Below, piece by piece: positions 52,687 to 62,265 of a DNA stretch of 64,000 nt (its first letter is position 1; every line of letters starts with the position of its first letter). Where the stretch lies: contig JAQIJC010000001.1 of the NCBI GenBank assembly GCA_036946405.1, positions 2,425,001 through 2,489,000 of the forward strand, given 5' to 3'. The DNA is from Sphingomonas phyllosphaerae. GTDB lineage: Bacteria; Pseudomonadota; Alphaproteobacteria; Sphingomonadales; Sphingomonadaceae. The translations under genes were made by a program, and so were the position numbers. Under the pieces are notes generated by a model, which was not told the origin of the DNA, searched no databases, and saw only the letters and a program-made list of their open reading frames with translations.

Positions 52687-53840
52687 AGACGGTCAATATC
52701 CTCGGCGCGACCGGATCGGTCGGCACGTCGACGCTCGACCTCGTCGAACGCGCGCCGGAGGGGTTCCGGGTGCGTGCGCTCACGGCGAATTGCGATGTCG
52801 CCGGGCTGGCGGCAGCAGCGATCCGCACCCGCGCCGAACTGGCGGTCGTCGCCGACGAATCGTGCCTCGACGCGCTGCGTGGCGCGTTGGCGGGCACCGG
52901 CATTGCCAGCGCGGGGGGTGCGCAGGCGGTCTGCGACGCGGCGGCGAACGGCGCGGACCTGACGATGGGCGCGATCGTCGGCTGTGCCGGCTTGCGGCCG
53001 ACGCTGGCCGCGATCGAACAGGGCGGGACGGTGGTGCTCGCCAACAAGGAGCCGCTGGTGTCGGCGGGCGCGATCATCACCGCGGCCGCGGCACGCCACG
53101 GTGCGACGCTGCTGCCGGCCGACAGCGAGCATAATGCAATCTTTCAGTGTCTCGATCGTACGCAGGTCGATCGCGTGCGGCGGATCATCCTGACCGCGAG
53201 CGGCGGACCGTTCCGCGACTGGTCGCTGGAAGACATGGCGGCGGTGACGCCGGCGCAGGCGGTCGCACATCCCAATTGGTCGATGGGCGCGAAGATTTCG
53301 GTCGACAGCGCAACGATGATGAACAAGGGGCTGGAGTTGATCGAGGCGGCGGCGCTGTTCCCGATCGACGCCGACCGGATCGAGATCGTCATCCATCGCC
53401 AGTCGGTAATTCACAGCCTCGTCGATTACGTCGACGGCTCGATGCTCGCGCAACTGGGGCCGAGCGATATGCGCGTGCCGATCGCGCATTGCCTCGCCTG
53501 GCCGGAGCGGATGGCGACGCCGATGGCCCCGCTCGATCTCGTGAAGATTGGCAGGCTGGATTTCGAAGCACCTGACCAAATGCGCTTCCGTTCGCTGGCG
53601 CTGGCGCGCGCCGCGGTCGAGGCCGGGGGCGCGCGACCGGCGATCCTGAACGCCGCCAATGAAGTGGCGGTGGCCGCGTTCCTTAAGGGAGCGATCGGCT
53701 TTCTTGAAATCGCCGCAATCGTCGACGATACGTTGCAGCGCTACGACCCGGCCGCGCCGGAAACGCTCGACGCGGTGCTCCACGTCGACGCGCAGGCGCG
53801 GCGATTGGCGGGCGAGCGCGTGAAGGATTGCGTGGCTTGA
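52683..53840 (+). CDS. dxr: 1-deoxy-D-xylulose 5-phosphate reductoisomerase
   Basis: Dxr (385 residues) makes MEP, the committed step of non-mevalonate isoprenoid synthesis, which feeds UppS upstream. [17 protein letters not shown] binds [27 protein letters not shown] (metal ligands Asp and Glu), the [20 protein letters not shown] loop and the later [17 protein letters not shown] are clear. It overlaps cdsA upstream and the TTG of rseP downstream. Confidence 0.98.
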   Translation: MKTVNILGATGSVGTSTLDLVERAPEGFRVRALTANCDVAGLAAAAIRTRAELAVVADESCLDALRGALAGTGIASAGGAQAVCDAAANGADLTMGAIVGCAGLRPTLAAIEQGGTVVLANKEPLVSAGAIITAAAARHGATLLPADSEHNAIFQCLDRTQVDRVRRIILTASGGPFRDWSLEDMAAVTPAQAVAHPNWSMGAKISVDSATMMNKGLELIEAAALFPIDADRIEIVIHRQSVIHSLVDYVDGSMLAQLGPSDMRVPIAHCLAWPERMATPMAPLDLVKIGRLDFEAPDQMRFRSLALARAAVEAGGARPAILNAANEVAVAAFLKGAIGFLEIAAIVDDTLQRYDPAAPETLDAVLHVDAQARRLAGERVKDCVA

Positions 53841-54970
53841 TCCAGACACCCGGACTATTGCTGACCGTCTTCGCCTTCGTTCTGGTGATCGGTCCGCTCG
53901 TCTTCATCCACGAAATGGGTCATTATCTCGCCGGACGCTGGTTCGGCGTGAAGGCGGACGCCTTTTCGATCGGCTTCGGTCGAGAGGTGGCGGGCTGGAC
54001 CGACAAGCGGGGCACGCGCTGGAAGCTGGCGTGGCTGCCGCTGGGCGGATACGTCAAGTTCGCGGGCGACATGAACCCCGCCAGCCAGCCGACCGGCGAA
54101 TGGCTGGCGCTTCCCGCCGCGGAGCGCGCGCAGACGTTCCAGGCCAAGCCGGTGTGGCAGCGCGCGATCATCGTCGCCGCCGGGCCGTTCGTGAATTTCG
54201 TGCTCGCGATCCTGATCCTCGCCGGCTTCGCGATCGCTTATGGCGATGCGCGCACGCCGAGTCTGGTCGGGCAGGCGATCCCCGGCACGGCCGCGGCGGC
54301 CGCCGGCCTGCAGTCGGGCGACCGCGTGACGGCGCTCGGCGGACGGCCGGTCGAGACGTTCGAGGACATGGTCCGCTTCGTGAAGATCCGCGCCGGTGAG
54401 CGGGTGCGCGTCGATTACGTGCGCGGCACCACCGCGCGCAGCGTCGAGGCGGTGATCGGGACGCAGGAACAGCGCGACCGTTTCGGCAACAGCTACAAGG
54501 TCGGATTGCTCGGCATCGCGCCCGCCGCCCCTGTGATCGAGCCGGTCGGCGTGCTCGAGGCACCGGTGATCGCGGTGCGGCGCACCGGCCAGATCGTCGA
54601 GATGATGGTGGAGACGATCGGACAGATCATCTCGGGACGCCGCTCGGTCAAGGAACTCGGCGGGCCACTGTCGATCGCCAAGGTGTCCGGCGAGCAGATG
54701 ACGCTGGGGCCAGACGCGTTCGTTTTCCTGATCGCGTTGGTGTCGATCAATCTCGGGTTCATCAACCTGCTGCCAGTGCCGATGCTCGATGGCGGGCATC
54801 TGCTCTTCTACGCGATCGAAGCGGTGCGGCGTCGGCCGGTGGCGCCGGAGGCGGTGGAATGGGCATATCGCGGCGGGCTGGTGGCGGTGCTGGCGCTGAT
54901 GCTGCTGGTGACCTTCAACGATCTCGGCAACTACGGCCTGTGGCGGCATCTGGCCGGGTTGATCGGGTGA
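53837..54970 (+). CDS. rseP: RIP metalloprotease RseP (site-2 protease)
   Basis: RseP (377 residues) is an inner-membrane zinc protease that cleaves anti-sigma factors and leftover signal peptides. The zinc site HEMGH is at residues 25-29 in the first helix, the second ligand in NLLPVPMLDGGH near the C-terminus, and a single PDZ domain (AAGLQSGDRVTALGGRPV) lies between, as is usual in alphaproteobacteria (E. coli has two). TTG at 53837 is preferred: it overlaps the dxr stop (TTGA) and has AAGGA 9 nt upstream. Confidence 0.95.
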   Translation: MIQTPGLLLTVFAFVLVIGPLVFIHEMGHYLAGRWFGVKADAFSIGFGREVAGWTDKRGTRWKLAWLPLGGYVKFAGDMNPASQPTGEWLALPAAERAQTFQAKPVWQRAIIVAAGPFVNFVLAILILAGFAIAYGDARTPSLVGQAIPGTAAAAAGLQSGDRVTALGGRPVETFEDMVRFVKIRAGERVRVDYVRGTTARSVEAVIGTQEQRDRFGNSYKVGLLGIAPAAPVIEPVGVLEAPVIAVRRTGQIVEMMVETIGQIISGRRSVKELGGPLSIAKVSGEQMTLGPDAFVFLIALVSINLGFINLLPVPMLDGGHLLFYAIEAVRRRPVAPEAVEWAYRGGLVAVLALMLLVTFNDLGNYGLWRHLAGLIG

Positions 54971-55046
54971 GCAAGGTAAGGCAGGGCGGCGCACGCGCCG
55001 TCGACCGCGCTGGGTTGGACGGCGTTTACTCTCGGGTAGGATTGCA

Positions 55047-57797
55047 GTGACGGTGTTGAACACTTCGACTTCGCGGGCGCGTGCCTCGGCGACCTTGCTG
55101 GGCTGCACCATGCTGGCCGGTGTGCCGCTGGCCGCGACCGCCCAGACGCGCCCGGCCGCCCAGGCGCCGGCACGCGCCGCGGCCACGACCCCCGCCGCTG
55201 CTCCGGCCGACGCCGCACAGGCGCCGGCGATCGCGCAGCCCGCCGCGCGCACGATCACGACGTTGCGCGTCGAGGGCACGCAGCGCATCGAGCCCGAGAC
55301 GGCGCTCAGCTATACCAAGCTGCGGCAGGGCGACAGCTACACCAACGAGACGCTCGATCAGGCGATCAAGGACCTGTATGCCAGCGACCTGTTCGCCGAC
55401 GTGCAGATCGACGGTGCGGCGACCGGTAACATCGTGATCCGCGTGCGCGAGAACCCGATCATCAACCGCGTGATCTTCGAAGGCAACAAGCGCCTGAAGG
55501 AAGACAAGATCGGCAAGGAGGTCCGCCTCAAGCCGCGCCAGATCTTCACCCGTTCGGCGGTGCGCGCCGACGTCGCGCGGATCATCGAACTGTACCGTCG
55601 GCAGGGCCGCTTCGCCGCGACGGTGCAGCCGAAGATGGTCAGCCTCGACCAGAACCGCGTCGACGTGATCTTCGAAGTCACCGAGGGACCGAAGTCCAAG
55701 GTTCGCCAGATCAACATCATCGGCAACCAGGTGTTCGACGATGGCAAGCTGCGCGCGCAGATGGCGACCAAGGAAGCGCGCTTCTATCGCCTGTTGTCGT
55801 CGGGCACGTCCTACGATCAGGACCGGCTCGCCTACGACCAGCAGAAGCTACGGCAATTCTACCTGACCGAAGGCTATGCCGATTTCCGCGTGACCTCGGC
55901 GGTGGCCGAGCTGACCCCGGACCGCAAGGACTTCATCATCACCTATGTGGTGGAAGAAGGGCCGCGCTATAAGTTCGGCGACGTCACCGTCGACAGCGAC
56001 ATCCGCGATTTCGACGGCAAGAAGCTCGCCGCCGGGCTGCCGATCAAGAAGGGCGACTGGTATAACGCCAAGGCGGTCGAGGACACGGTCGACAATCTGA
56101 GCGAGACCGCCGGGCTGTTCGGCTATGCCTTCAGCAACACGCAGCCCGAGTTCCAGCGGGACCGCGAAACGCTGACCATGTCGATCAACTTCCACATCGG
56201 CCAGGCGCAGCGTACCTATGTCGAGCGCGTCGACATCACCGGCAACACGCAGACGCAGGACAAGGTGATCCGCCGCGAAGTGCGTCTGGGCGAGGGCGAT
56301 GCGTTCAACAGCTTCCAGGTAAAGCGCTCGCAGGACCGCATCAACTCGCTGGGCTTTTTCCAGGACAAGTTCGAGATCAAGCAGACCCCGGGTTCGGCGC
56401 CGGACCGCGTCGTACTCGACGCCAATGTCGAGGAACGCTCGACCGGGCAGTTGCAGCTCTCGGCCGGCTTCTCGAGCCTCGAGCGGTTCATCATTCAGGC
56501 GAACATCACGCAGAACAACTTCCGCGGCAAGGGGCAGACGCTCAGCGCGGGCGTCAACTATTCCACCTATTCGAAGTCGATCCAGCTCGGCTTCACCGAG
56601 CCATATGTGTTCGACAAGAACATCGCGCTGGGCGTCGACGTTTTTCGTCGCGATTACAACGCGTTCAATTTCATCGGGACCAACCGCAACACCACCTACA
56701 GCCAGGTTTCGACCGGTTTTCAGGTGCGGACCGGCGTGCCGCTGACCGAATATTGGCAGCTTGCCGGCCGATACGGCTTCTCATATGATGAAGTCGGTTT
56801 GGACCAGAACAGCTTCTATACCAACGGCAAGTGCGACCCGCTCAAGGCCGGGCGATATCTCTGCGATTCGCTGGGCAATCGCCTGACGTCCTCGGTCGGC
56901 TATTCGTTGATTTTCGACAGCCTCAACAGTCGCTTGCGCCCGACCGCCGGTCAGCGGTTCGTGTTCAGCCAGGACTTTGCCGGGCTGGGCGGGGATGTGA
57001 AGTACATTCGCTCGAAGCTCGACTTCTCCAAGTTCGTGAACATCGGTGGCGGGTTCATCGGCTCGTTCGTCGGCGAGGGCGGCTATATCAAGTCGCTTGA
57101 GAAGTCGCGGGGCGAGGGGGTCGACCGGATCCGCATCAACGACCGCTTCTATCTCGGCGAGCCGCAGTTCCGTGGCTTCGACATTCGCGGCGTCGGTCCA
57201 CGCGTGCAGCGGCGTTATTACACGACCGATGCCGCGGGCAAGCAGGTGCTGATCACCGATCGCGACCAGCTGGTCGACGACGCGCTGGGCGGCACGGCTT
57301 ATTACCTCGGCCGGTTCGAGGTCGAGATTCCGCTCGGCTCAGGCGCGCGCGAGATGGGGCTGCGGCCTTCGATCTATGCGCAGTTCGGCAGCCTGTTCAA
57401 CATCACCCGGCCGCTGCCGACGGCGGTGTTCCCGACCACGACCGACGCCAGTGGCAACACGGTGGTGCTGCCGCTGCCGGTCAAGGACACCGCGGGCAAT
57501 CCGCTCTACTCGTACGTCAATGCCGCGGGCGTGCTGGTGCCGACGACGTGCGCCGCCGGTATTCCAAACGGCAACGGCGGATGTAACGGTATCGTCCCCA
57601 ACTCTCCGCAGATCGCGTCGCAGCCGTTCGAGGAGCGCTTCCTCGGCAATTCGGCACGGCCGCGCGTGTCGGTCGGTATCGGCGTGAACTGGAATTCGCC
57701 GTTCGGGCCGCTGCGCATCGATCTCGCCAAGGCACTGGTGTCGCAGGCAGGCGACGACCGCAAGCTCATCACCTTCAACGTAGGGACTCAGTTCTGA
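55047..57797 (+). CDS. bamA: outer-membrane protein assembly factor BamA
   Basis: BamA (916 residues) is the core of the machine that folds beta-barrels into the outer membrane. A signal peptide (cleavage at ATAQ) and a Pro/Ala-rich linker precede five POTRA domains (about 65-425; the first begins ITTLRVEGTQRIEPETAL) and a 16-stranded barrel (Omp85 domain) that ends with the aromatic signature NVGTQF. FRGFDIRGVGPR is the conserved loop 6 (R/V)RG(F/Y) region. The GTG at 55047 lies 76 bp behind rseP. Confidence 0.97.
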   Translation: MTVLNTSTSRARASATLLGCTMLAGVPLAATAQTRPAAQAPARAAATTPAAAPADAAQAPAIAQPAARTITTLRVEGTQRIEPETALSYTKLRQGDSYTNETLDQAIKDLYASDLFADVQIDGAATGNIVIRVRENPIINRVIFEGNKRLKEDKIGKEVRLKPRQIFTRSAVRADVARIIELYRRQGRFAATVQPKMVSLDQNRVDVIFEVTEGPKSKVRQINIIGNQVFDDGKLRAQMATKEARFYRLLSSGTSYDQDRLAYDQQKLRQFYLTEGYADFRVTSAVAELTPDRKDFIITYVVEEGPRYKFGDVTVDSDIRDFDGKKLAAGLPIKKGDWYNAKAVEDTVDNLSETAGLFGYAFSNTQPEFQRDRETLTMSINFHIGQAQRTYVERVDITGNTQTQDKVIRREVRLGEGDAFNSFQVKRSQDRINSLGFFQDKFEIKQTPGSAPDRVVLDANVEERSTGQLQLSAGFSSLERFIIQANITQNNFRGKGQTLSAGVNYSTYSKSIQLGFTEPYVFDKNIALGVDVFRRDYNAFNFIGTNRNTTYSQVSTGFQVRTGVPLTEYWQLAGRYGFSYDEVGLDQNSFYTNGKCDPLKAGRYLCDSLGNRLTSSVGYSLIFDSLNSRLRPTAGQRFVFSQDFAGLGGDVKYIRSKLDFSKFVNIGGGFIGSFVGEGGYIKSLEKSRGEGVDRIRINDRFYLGEPQFRGFDIRGVGPRVQRRYYTTDAAGKQVLITDRDQLVDDALGGTAYYLGRFEVEIPLGSGAREMGLRPSIYAQFGSLFNITRPLPTAVFPTTTDASGNTVVLPLPVKDTAGNPLYSYVNAAGVLVPTTCAAGIPNGNGGCNGIVPNSPQIASQPFEERFLGNSARPRVSVGIGVNWNSPFGPLRIDLAKALVSQAGDDRKLITFNVGTQF

Positions 57798-58459
57798 TGA
57801 CCAACTTCAAGCATATCCTGCTCGCCGCCGCGCTCGTGACGCCGGCCGCGTTCACCGCCGCCACCGCGACCGCGCAGGTCGCCGGTATCGCGGTCGGTGA
57901 TCCCGAGGCAGCCGTCGCCAACTCGAAGGCTTGGGCGACCGCGCGCACGCAGATCCAGACCACCTACAAGGCGCAGCTCGATCAGGCGAACACGCGCCGG
58001 CAGGCGATCACGACCGAGCTGCAGCCGCTCGTCGCCGCATATCAGAAGGCCGCCGCCGCTCCGGGTGCGACCGAGGCGTCGCTGCGGACGCAGGCCCAGG
58101 CGATCCAGACCCGCGAGCAGAGCGCCAATGCCGAACTGCAGCGGCTGACCGCCCCGGCGAGCCGTGCGCAGGCCTATGCGATCGAGCAGATCTCGGCCAA
58201 GCTGCCCGACGCGGTGAACGGCGCGGTGCGCGCCAAGAACGTCAGCCTGCTGCTGCGCCCGAACGCGGCCTTGTTCGCGCAGCCGACCACCGACATCACC
58301 TCGGCAATCACCGCCGAGCTTGATCGTCTGGTCCCCACCGTAGGGATCACCCCGCCCGCCAACTGGCAGCCGGGCCAGCAGGGCGAGGGCGCTCCCGCCG
58401 CAGCGGCGACCGCTCCTGCCGCCCCGGCGGCGACGACGCGCGCGCCCACCGGCCGGTGA
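57797..58459 (+). CDS. OmpH/Skp family periplasmic chaperone
   Basis: A 220-residue exported protein: signal peptide ([20 protein letters not shown]), then the OmpH/Skp pattern of a short beta start ([15 protein letters not shown]), a long helical, coiled-coil arm rich in Gln/Ala, and a return strand with [16 protein letters not shown]. It should shield unfolded outer-membrane proteins on their way to BamA. The C-terminus is an Ala/Pro tail. The ATG shares its A with the bamA stop, and the stop overlaps the fabZ GTG. Confidence 0.9.
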   Translation: MTNFKHILLAAALVTPAAFTAATATAQVAGIAVGDPEAAVANSKAWATARTQIQTTYKAQLDQANTRRQAITTELQPLVAAYQKAAAAPGATEASLRTQAQAIQTREQSANAELQRLTAPASRAQAYAIEQISAKLPDAVNGAVRAKNVSLLLRPNAALFAQPTTDITSAITAELDRLVPTVGITPPANWQPGQQGEGAPAAAATAPAAPAATTRAPTGR

Positions 58460-58944
58460 GCGAGAACACCACCGACACGACGGGCGGGCCGATCGGCCCG
58501 CTCGACATCGTGGACGTCATGAAGGCGCTGCCGCATCGCTATCCGATGCTGCTGGTCGACCGGGTCGAGGAGATCGTGCGCGATCGCTCGATCCGTGCGA
58601 TCAAGGCGGTGACGATCAACGAAGGCTTCTTCCAGGGCCATTTCCCCGGACGTCCGATCATGCCGGGCGTGTTGATCGTCGAGGCGCTGGCGCAAGCGGC
58701 AGGCGTGCTCGCGGTCGAGAGCCTCGGTCTGGCCGGATCGGGCAAGCTGGTCTATTTCATGGCGATCGACGGTGCGAAGTTCCGCAAGCCCGTCGAACCG
58801 GGCGTGCTGCTGTCGCTCGAGGTCGAGTTCGTCCAGAAGCGTTCGTCGGTGTGCAAGTTCGCCGGCGTCGCCAGGATCGACGGACAGGTGGCGGCGGAGG
58901 CCAATTTCACGGCGATGATCGCAGACCCGCCCAAGCGCGCCTAG
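58456..58944 (+). CDS. fabZ: 3-hydroxyacyl-ACP dehydratase FabZ
   Basis: FabZ (162 residues) removes water from 3-hydroxyacyl-ACP in fatty-acid elongation. The hot-dog fold residues His62 in [14 protein letters not shown] and Glu76 in [12 protein letters not shown] form the active site; [14 protein letters not shown] is the family opening. The GTG start overlaps the skp-like stop (GTGA). In most Gram-negatives lpxD sits before and lpxA after fabZ; neither is here. Confidence 0.97.
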   Translation: MSENTTDTTGGPIGPLDIVDVMKALPHRYPMLLVDRVEEIVRDRSIRAIKAVTINEGFFQGHFPGRPIMPGVLIVEALAQAAGVLAVESLGLAGSGKLVYFMAIDGAKFRKPVEPGVLLSLEVEFVQKRSSVCKFAGVARIDGQVAAEANFTAMIADPPKRA

Positions 58945-59112
58945 GGTGTGATCCACCCCGCTTGAACCATCTCCCGCCGTCACCCCGGACTGGTTCCGGG
59001 GTCCACCGTCCCGCAAGAGCAACCGCCCGTGTGCTGGCGGAACGGTGGATGCCGGAACGAGTCCGGCATGACGGGTGGCGACCCTACTTCAGCCGGGATG
59101 GATCACACCTTG
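58943..59112. repeat. composite extragenic repeat element between fabZ and rpmE
   Basis: The outer arms GGTGTGATCCACCCC (58945) and, inverted, GGGATGGATCACACC (59097) face each other. Between them lie CTTGAACCATCTCCC, the palindrome CCCCGGACTGGTTCCGGGG (about 58984-59002) and TGCCGGAACGAGTCCGGCA. The first half repeats the edge of the element at 23276-23440. No gene is visible. Confidence 0.7.
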
Positions 59113-59207
59113 GCCCGCCACAACAGGCTTTGACTTCGGCGCGCGTTTCGATTAGGCGCGCGCCTTCCTTTCAGGCTGGTCGGAACCAGCCATTTCGGAG
59201 CACGACC

Positions 59208-59438
59208 ATGAAGAAAGACACGCATCCCGACTACCACATGATCAAGGTCCAGATGACCGACGGCACCGTGTACGAGACGCGCTCCACCTGGGGCAAGGAA
59301 GGCGACACGATGACGCTGGAAATCGATCCGCTGGCGCACCCGGCTTGGACCGGTGGTCGTGGTCAGCTGCTTGACTCGGGCGGCCAGGTCGCGCGCTTCA
59401 ACAAGCGCTTCGGTGGCGGGCTCACGCTGCGCAAGTAA
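59208..59438 (+). CDS. rpmE: 50S ribosomal protein L31
   Basis: L31 (76 residues) bridges the two ribosomal subunits. [19 protein letters not shown] and [20 protein letters not shown] are typical. The protein has no cysteine, so it is the zinc-independent form common in alphaproteobacteria. The ATG has CGGAG 8 nt upstream. It stands at the end of the bamA-fabZ series but is separated from it by a repeat element, so it may have its own promoter. Confidence 0.95.
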   Translation: MKKDTHPDYHMIKVQMTDGTVYETRSTWGKEGDTMTLEIDPLAHPAWTGGRGQLLDSGGQVARFNKRFGGGLTLRK

Positions 59439-59449
59439 TCGCGATAGCC

Positions 59450-59464
59450 TTAACTTCGCGTTAA
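59450..59464 (+). promoter_or_regulatory. CtrA-type site upstream of the PilZ gene (TTAA-N7-TTAA)
   Basis: TTAA (59450-59453) and TTAA (59461-59464) are separated by CTTCGCG, matching the known CtrA full-site spacing. It ends 24 nt before the ATG, overlapping any promoter of the PilZ gene. Confidence 0.5.
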
Positions 59465-59488
59465 GCATGGCGGCGTAGGCTCGCCGCC

Positions 59489-59812
59489 ATGTTCGCAGCC
59501 GAATATACCCCTGCCGTCCGCCCGTTCCGCCGCAGCAAGCGTGCGCGACTGGAGCTCGAAACACCCGCAGAGCAGAGCGGCATGGCCCGCACGCTTTGCA
59601 AGGTCGTCGACCTTTCCGAACATGGGTGTCGGCTGCTCACCTTCTCCAGCATGGATCGCAACCAGCCGATCTGGCTCAACCTGCCCGGGCTGGGCATGAT
59701 CGCTGCGATGGTGGTGTGGGCAGACGATCTCGTCGCCGGCTGCGTCTTCGCCTCCCCGCTATCCGCCGACGCCTTCAACGCGCTGGTGAGCCGCCACGGG
59801 CTGCTTCACTGA
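59489..59812 (+). CDS. PilZ domain protein (c-di-GMP binding)
   Basis: A 107-residue single PilZ domain. The basic motif is RPFRRSKRARLEL (RxxxR) and the second motif is VDLSEHGCRLLTF, matching (D/N)xSxxG; together they bind cyclic di-GMP. The remaining beta strands (IWLNLPGLGMIAAMVVWADD) fit. It probably relays c-di-GMP to motility or surface functions; no partner gene is adjacent. A CtrA-type site upstream would tie it to the cell cycle. Its end overlaps the convergent glpD end by 7 bp. Confidence 0.88.
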   Translation: MFAAEYTPAVRPFRRSKRARLELETPAEQSGMARTLCKVVDLSEHGCRLLTFSSMDRNQPIWLNLPGLGMIAAMVVWADDLVAGCVFASPLSADAFNALVSRHGLLH

Positions 59813-61317
59813 CCGCACCCTAGATAGGCGTCGACGCGTTCGGCGGTGCCGGGCGGGACGTGCAGCGCGAGCTTGCTGCGTCGATAGAGGATGTCTTCGG
59901 CGCTGCTGGCCCATTCTTCCGCGCGCAAATAGTCGACTTCGCGGCTGGACAGGCCGCCGCCAAGATCTTCGCCGAGGTCCGCGAGACTCTGCGCATCGCC
60001 AAGCAGGTGTTCCGTCCTGGTGCCGTACGCGCGTGCCAGTCGGCGGAGCAGGTCGGGAGGAAGAGCGGGGTAGCGGTGTTGCAGCGCTGCGAGGTAACGA
60101 CCGAAATCGGCGTCGGGCATGTCGCCACCGGGTAGTGCCGCGCCTGCGGTCCATGCCGGTCCCGCGGCGGGGAAGAAGCCGGCGAGTTCCTGAAGCGCGT
60201 GCTCGGCGAGCTTGCGATAGGTGGTGATCTTGCCGCCGAAGATGCTCAGCATCGGTGCGCCGTCGGCACCTGTATCCAGATCGAGCACATAATCGCGGGT
60301 CACCGCCGAGGCGTTGCTGGCGTGATCGTCATAGAGCGGGCGGATGCCGGAATAGCTCCACACGATGTCATCCTCGGCCACAGGCCGCTCGAAATAGCGG
60401 GCGATCGTGGTGAGCAGATAATCGGTTTCCTGCTGGTCGATCGCGGCGCGGCCGGGTTTGCCCTGCCATGCCTCGTCGGTGGTGCCGACCAGCGTGTAAT
60501 GCTGCTCATAGGGGATCGCGAACACCACCCGGCGGTCGGGGTTCTGCAGCAGGAAGGCGTGGTCGCCGTCGTACAGGCGCGGCACGACGATATGACTGCC
60601 CTTGACCAGCCGAACCCCGCGATCGCGACGCGCGTCTGGGACCGTGCCGAGCACATCCGCCACCCACGGCCCGGCGGCGTTGACCAGCGCGCGAGCGCGC
60701 ACCTCGCGACGCCCCCCGGCGTCGGCGATCGTCGCCGTCCAGCCCTTTCCGTCGCGTCGGGCATTGATCAGCCGCATGTGCGTCAGGATGGTCGCGCCAC
60801 GATCGGCGGCATCGCGCGCGTTGAGCACGACCAGCCGGCTGTCCTCCACCCAGCAATCGGAATAGACGAACGCCTTGGGATCGCCCGGCTTCAACCCCTT
60901 GCCGACCACGTCGCGATCGAGCGCCACGGTGCGCGTCGCGGGCAGGCGCTCACGGCCGCCGAGGTGATCGTAGAGGAACAGGCCGAGCCGCACCAGCCAA
61001 GCCGGACGCGGAGAGTTGCTTTGCGGGAGCACGAACTCGAGCGGCCAGATGATGTGCGGCGCCATCCGCCACAGCCGCTCGCGCTCGATCAACGCCTCGC
61101 GCACCAGGCGGAATTCGCGATATTCGAGATAGCGCAGCCCGCCGTGGATCAGCTTGGTGGAGGCGGACGACGTGTGGCTGGCGAGATCGTCCTGCTCCAC
61201 CAGCATCACCGACAGCCCGCGACCCGCGGCGTCGCGCGCGATGCCGGTGCCGTTGATCCCGCCGCCGACGATCAGCAGGTCGACGTCGGTGACGGTGGGT
61301 GGGGTCGGATGCTGCAC
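59806..61317 (-). CDS. glpD: aerobic glycerol-3-phosphate dehydrogenase
   Basis: GlpD (503 residues from this start) is the membrane-associated FAD enzyme that turns glycerol-3-phosphate into dihydroxyacetone phosphate and passes electrons to quinone. DLLIVGGGINGTGIARDAAG binds FAD; SSASTKLIHGGLRYLE and GGKITTYRKLAE are family motifs. I chose the GTG at 61317: it has GAGG 8 nt upstream and puts the FAD loop at the usual distance from the N-terminus. An ATG at 61353 adds 12 residues but has no ribosome-binding site. It is divergent from glpF-glpK. Confidence 0.95.
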   Translation of the reverse strand: MQHPTPPTVTDVDLLIVGGGINGTGIARDAAGRGLSVMLVEQDDLASHTSSASTKLIHGGLRYLEYREFRLVREALIERERLWRMAPHIIWPLEFVLPQSNSPRPAWLVRLGLFLYDHLGGRERLPATRTVALDRDVVGKGLKPGDPKAFVYSDCWVEDSRLVVLNARDAADRGATILTHMRLINARRDGKGWTATIADAGGRREVRARALVNAAGPWVADVLGTVPDARRDRGVRLVKGSHIVVPRLYDGDHAFLLQNPDRRVVFAIPYEQHYTLVGTTDEAWQGKPGRAAIDQQETDYLLTTIARYFERPVAEDDIVWSYSGIRPLYDDHASNASAVTRDYVLDLDTGADGAPMLSIFGGKITTYRKLAEHALQELAGFFPAAGPAWTAGAALPGGDMPDADFGRYLAALQHRYPALPPDLLRRLARAYGTRTEHLLGDAQSLADLGEDLGGGLSSREVDYLRAEEWASSAEDILYRRSKLALHVPPGTAERVDAYLGCGQ

Positions 61318-61453
61318 GAACGGCGCCTCATAACGGTTGATAAACGATAACATACGGCAAGATGGTTCGATGCTTCAAACCTGCATTGACCTTGGCCGCA
61401 AACACAGGAAGGTATCGCGGAGCGCCCGCATGAGGCGCAAGGGGAGGACAGGC

Positions 61454-62248
61454 GTGACGGGGCAGCATGGCTTCAGGGGCGAGTTGATCGCGGAGGCGCT
61501 GGCGGTGGCGATCATCATCACGCTGGGCGATTCCGCGGCGGCGATGCTGATCCTCTACGATCCCAGTCCCTATGCGACCGCTTATTGGGGCGTGTGCATC
61601 GCCTGGGGACTGGCGGTGACGCTGGCGATCTACGTGACCGGGGCGGTGTCGGGCACGCACGCCAATCCGGCGGTGACGCTGGCGCTGGCGATCTTCCGCG
61701 ACTTTCCCAAGCGCAAGGTGCTGCCCTATGTCGCGGCGCAGGTGGTCGGCGCGATGATCGGCGCGGCGCTGGTCTATCAATTGTTCGGCCCGGTGATCGA
61801 GGCGTTCAACACCGCGCACGGCCTCACCCGAGCCGGCGGAGGGGCGGCCGGCGTGTTCTTCACCGCGCCGGGCGCGCATATCACCCCGGTCCATGCCTTC
61901 TGGGACGAAGTGGTGCTGACCGCGATCCTACTGCTGGGCATCTTCGCGATCACCGACGAGTTCAACACGCAGGCGCCGATGGCGAATGCCAGCGCGCTCA
62001 TCATCGGGCTGCTCGTCGCGTGCATCGGGGCGTCGGCGGGATATCTGGAGGGCTGGCCGATCAATCCGGCTCGCGACTTCGGACCGCGGCTGTTCTGCTG
62101 GCTGATGGGCTGGGGAGACAGCGCGCTGCCCGGGCCCGGTAATTATTGGTGGGTGCCGATCGCCGGGCCGCTGGCGGGTGGGGTGACCGGCGCGGCGATC
62201 TATCAATATCTGGTGCGGCCCTATCTGCCGCCGCGCGCACGCGCGTGA
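61454..62248 (+). CDS. glpF: aquaglyceroporin / glycerol facilitator
   Basis: A 264-residue MIP-family channel with six membrane helices. Both NPA boxes are intact: [10 protein letters not shown] (71-73) and [12 protein letters not shown] (204-206). The Asp208 after the second box is the glycerol-facilitator hallmark, as against water-specific aquaporins. GTG at 61454 is chosen for its strong GGGGAGG 6 nt upstream; longer in-frame starts run into the glpD promoter region. The stop abuts glpK, which traps the imported glycerol. Confidence 0.9.
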   Translation: MTGQHGFRGELIAEALAVAIIITLGDSAAAMLILYDPSPYATAYWGVCIAWGLAVTLAIYVTGAVSGTHANPAVTLALAIFRDFPKRKVLPYVAAQVVGAMIGAALVYQLFGPVIEAFNTAHGLTRAGGGAAGVFFTAPGAHITPVHAFWDEVVLTAILLLGIFAITDEFNTQAPMANASALIIGLLVACIGASAGYLEGWPINPARDFGPRLFCWLMGWGDSALPGPGNYWWVPIAGPLAGGVTGAAIYQYLVRPYLPPRARA

Positions 62249-62265
62249 CCGACGAGGAGAAGAAG

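Noticed and set aside
61337..61453. Upstream extension of glpF to 61337 or 61430
   Set aside because: The extra residues are basic, unconserved in character and run through the glpD promoter area; the GTG at 61454 has a strong ribosome-binding site.
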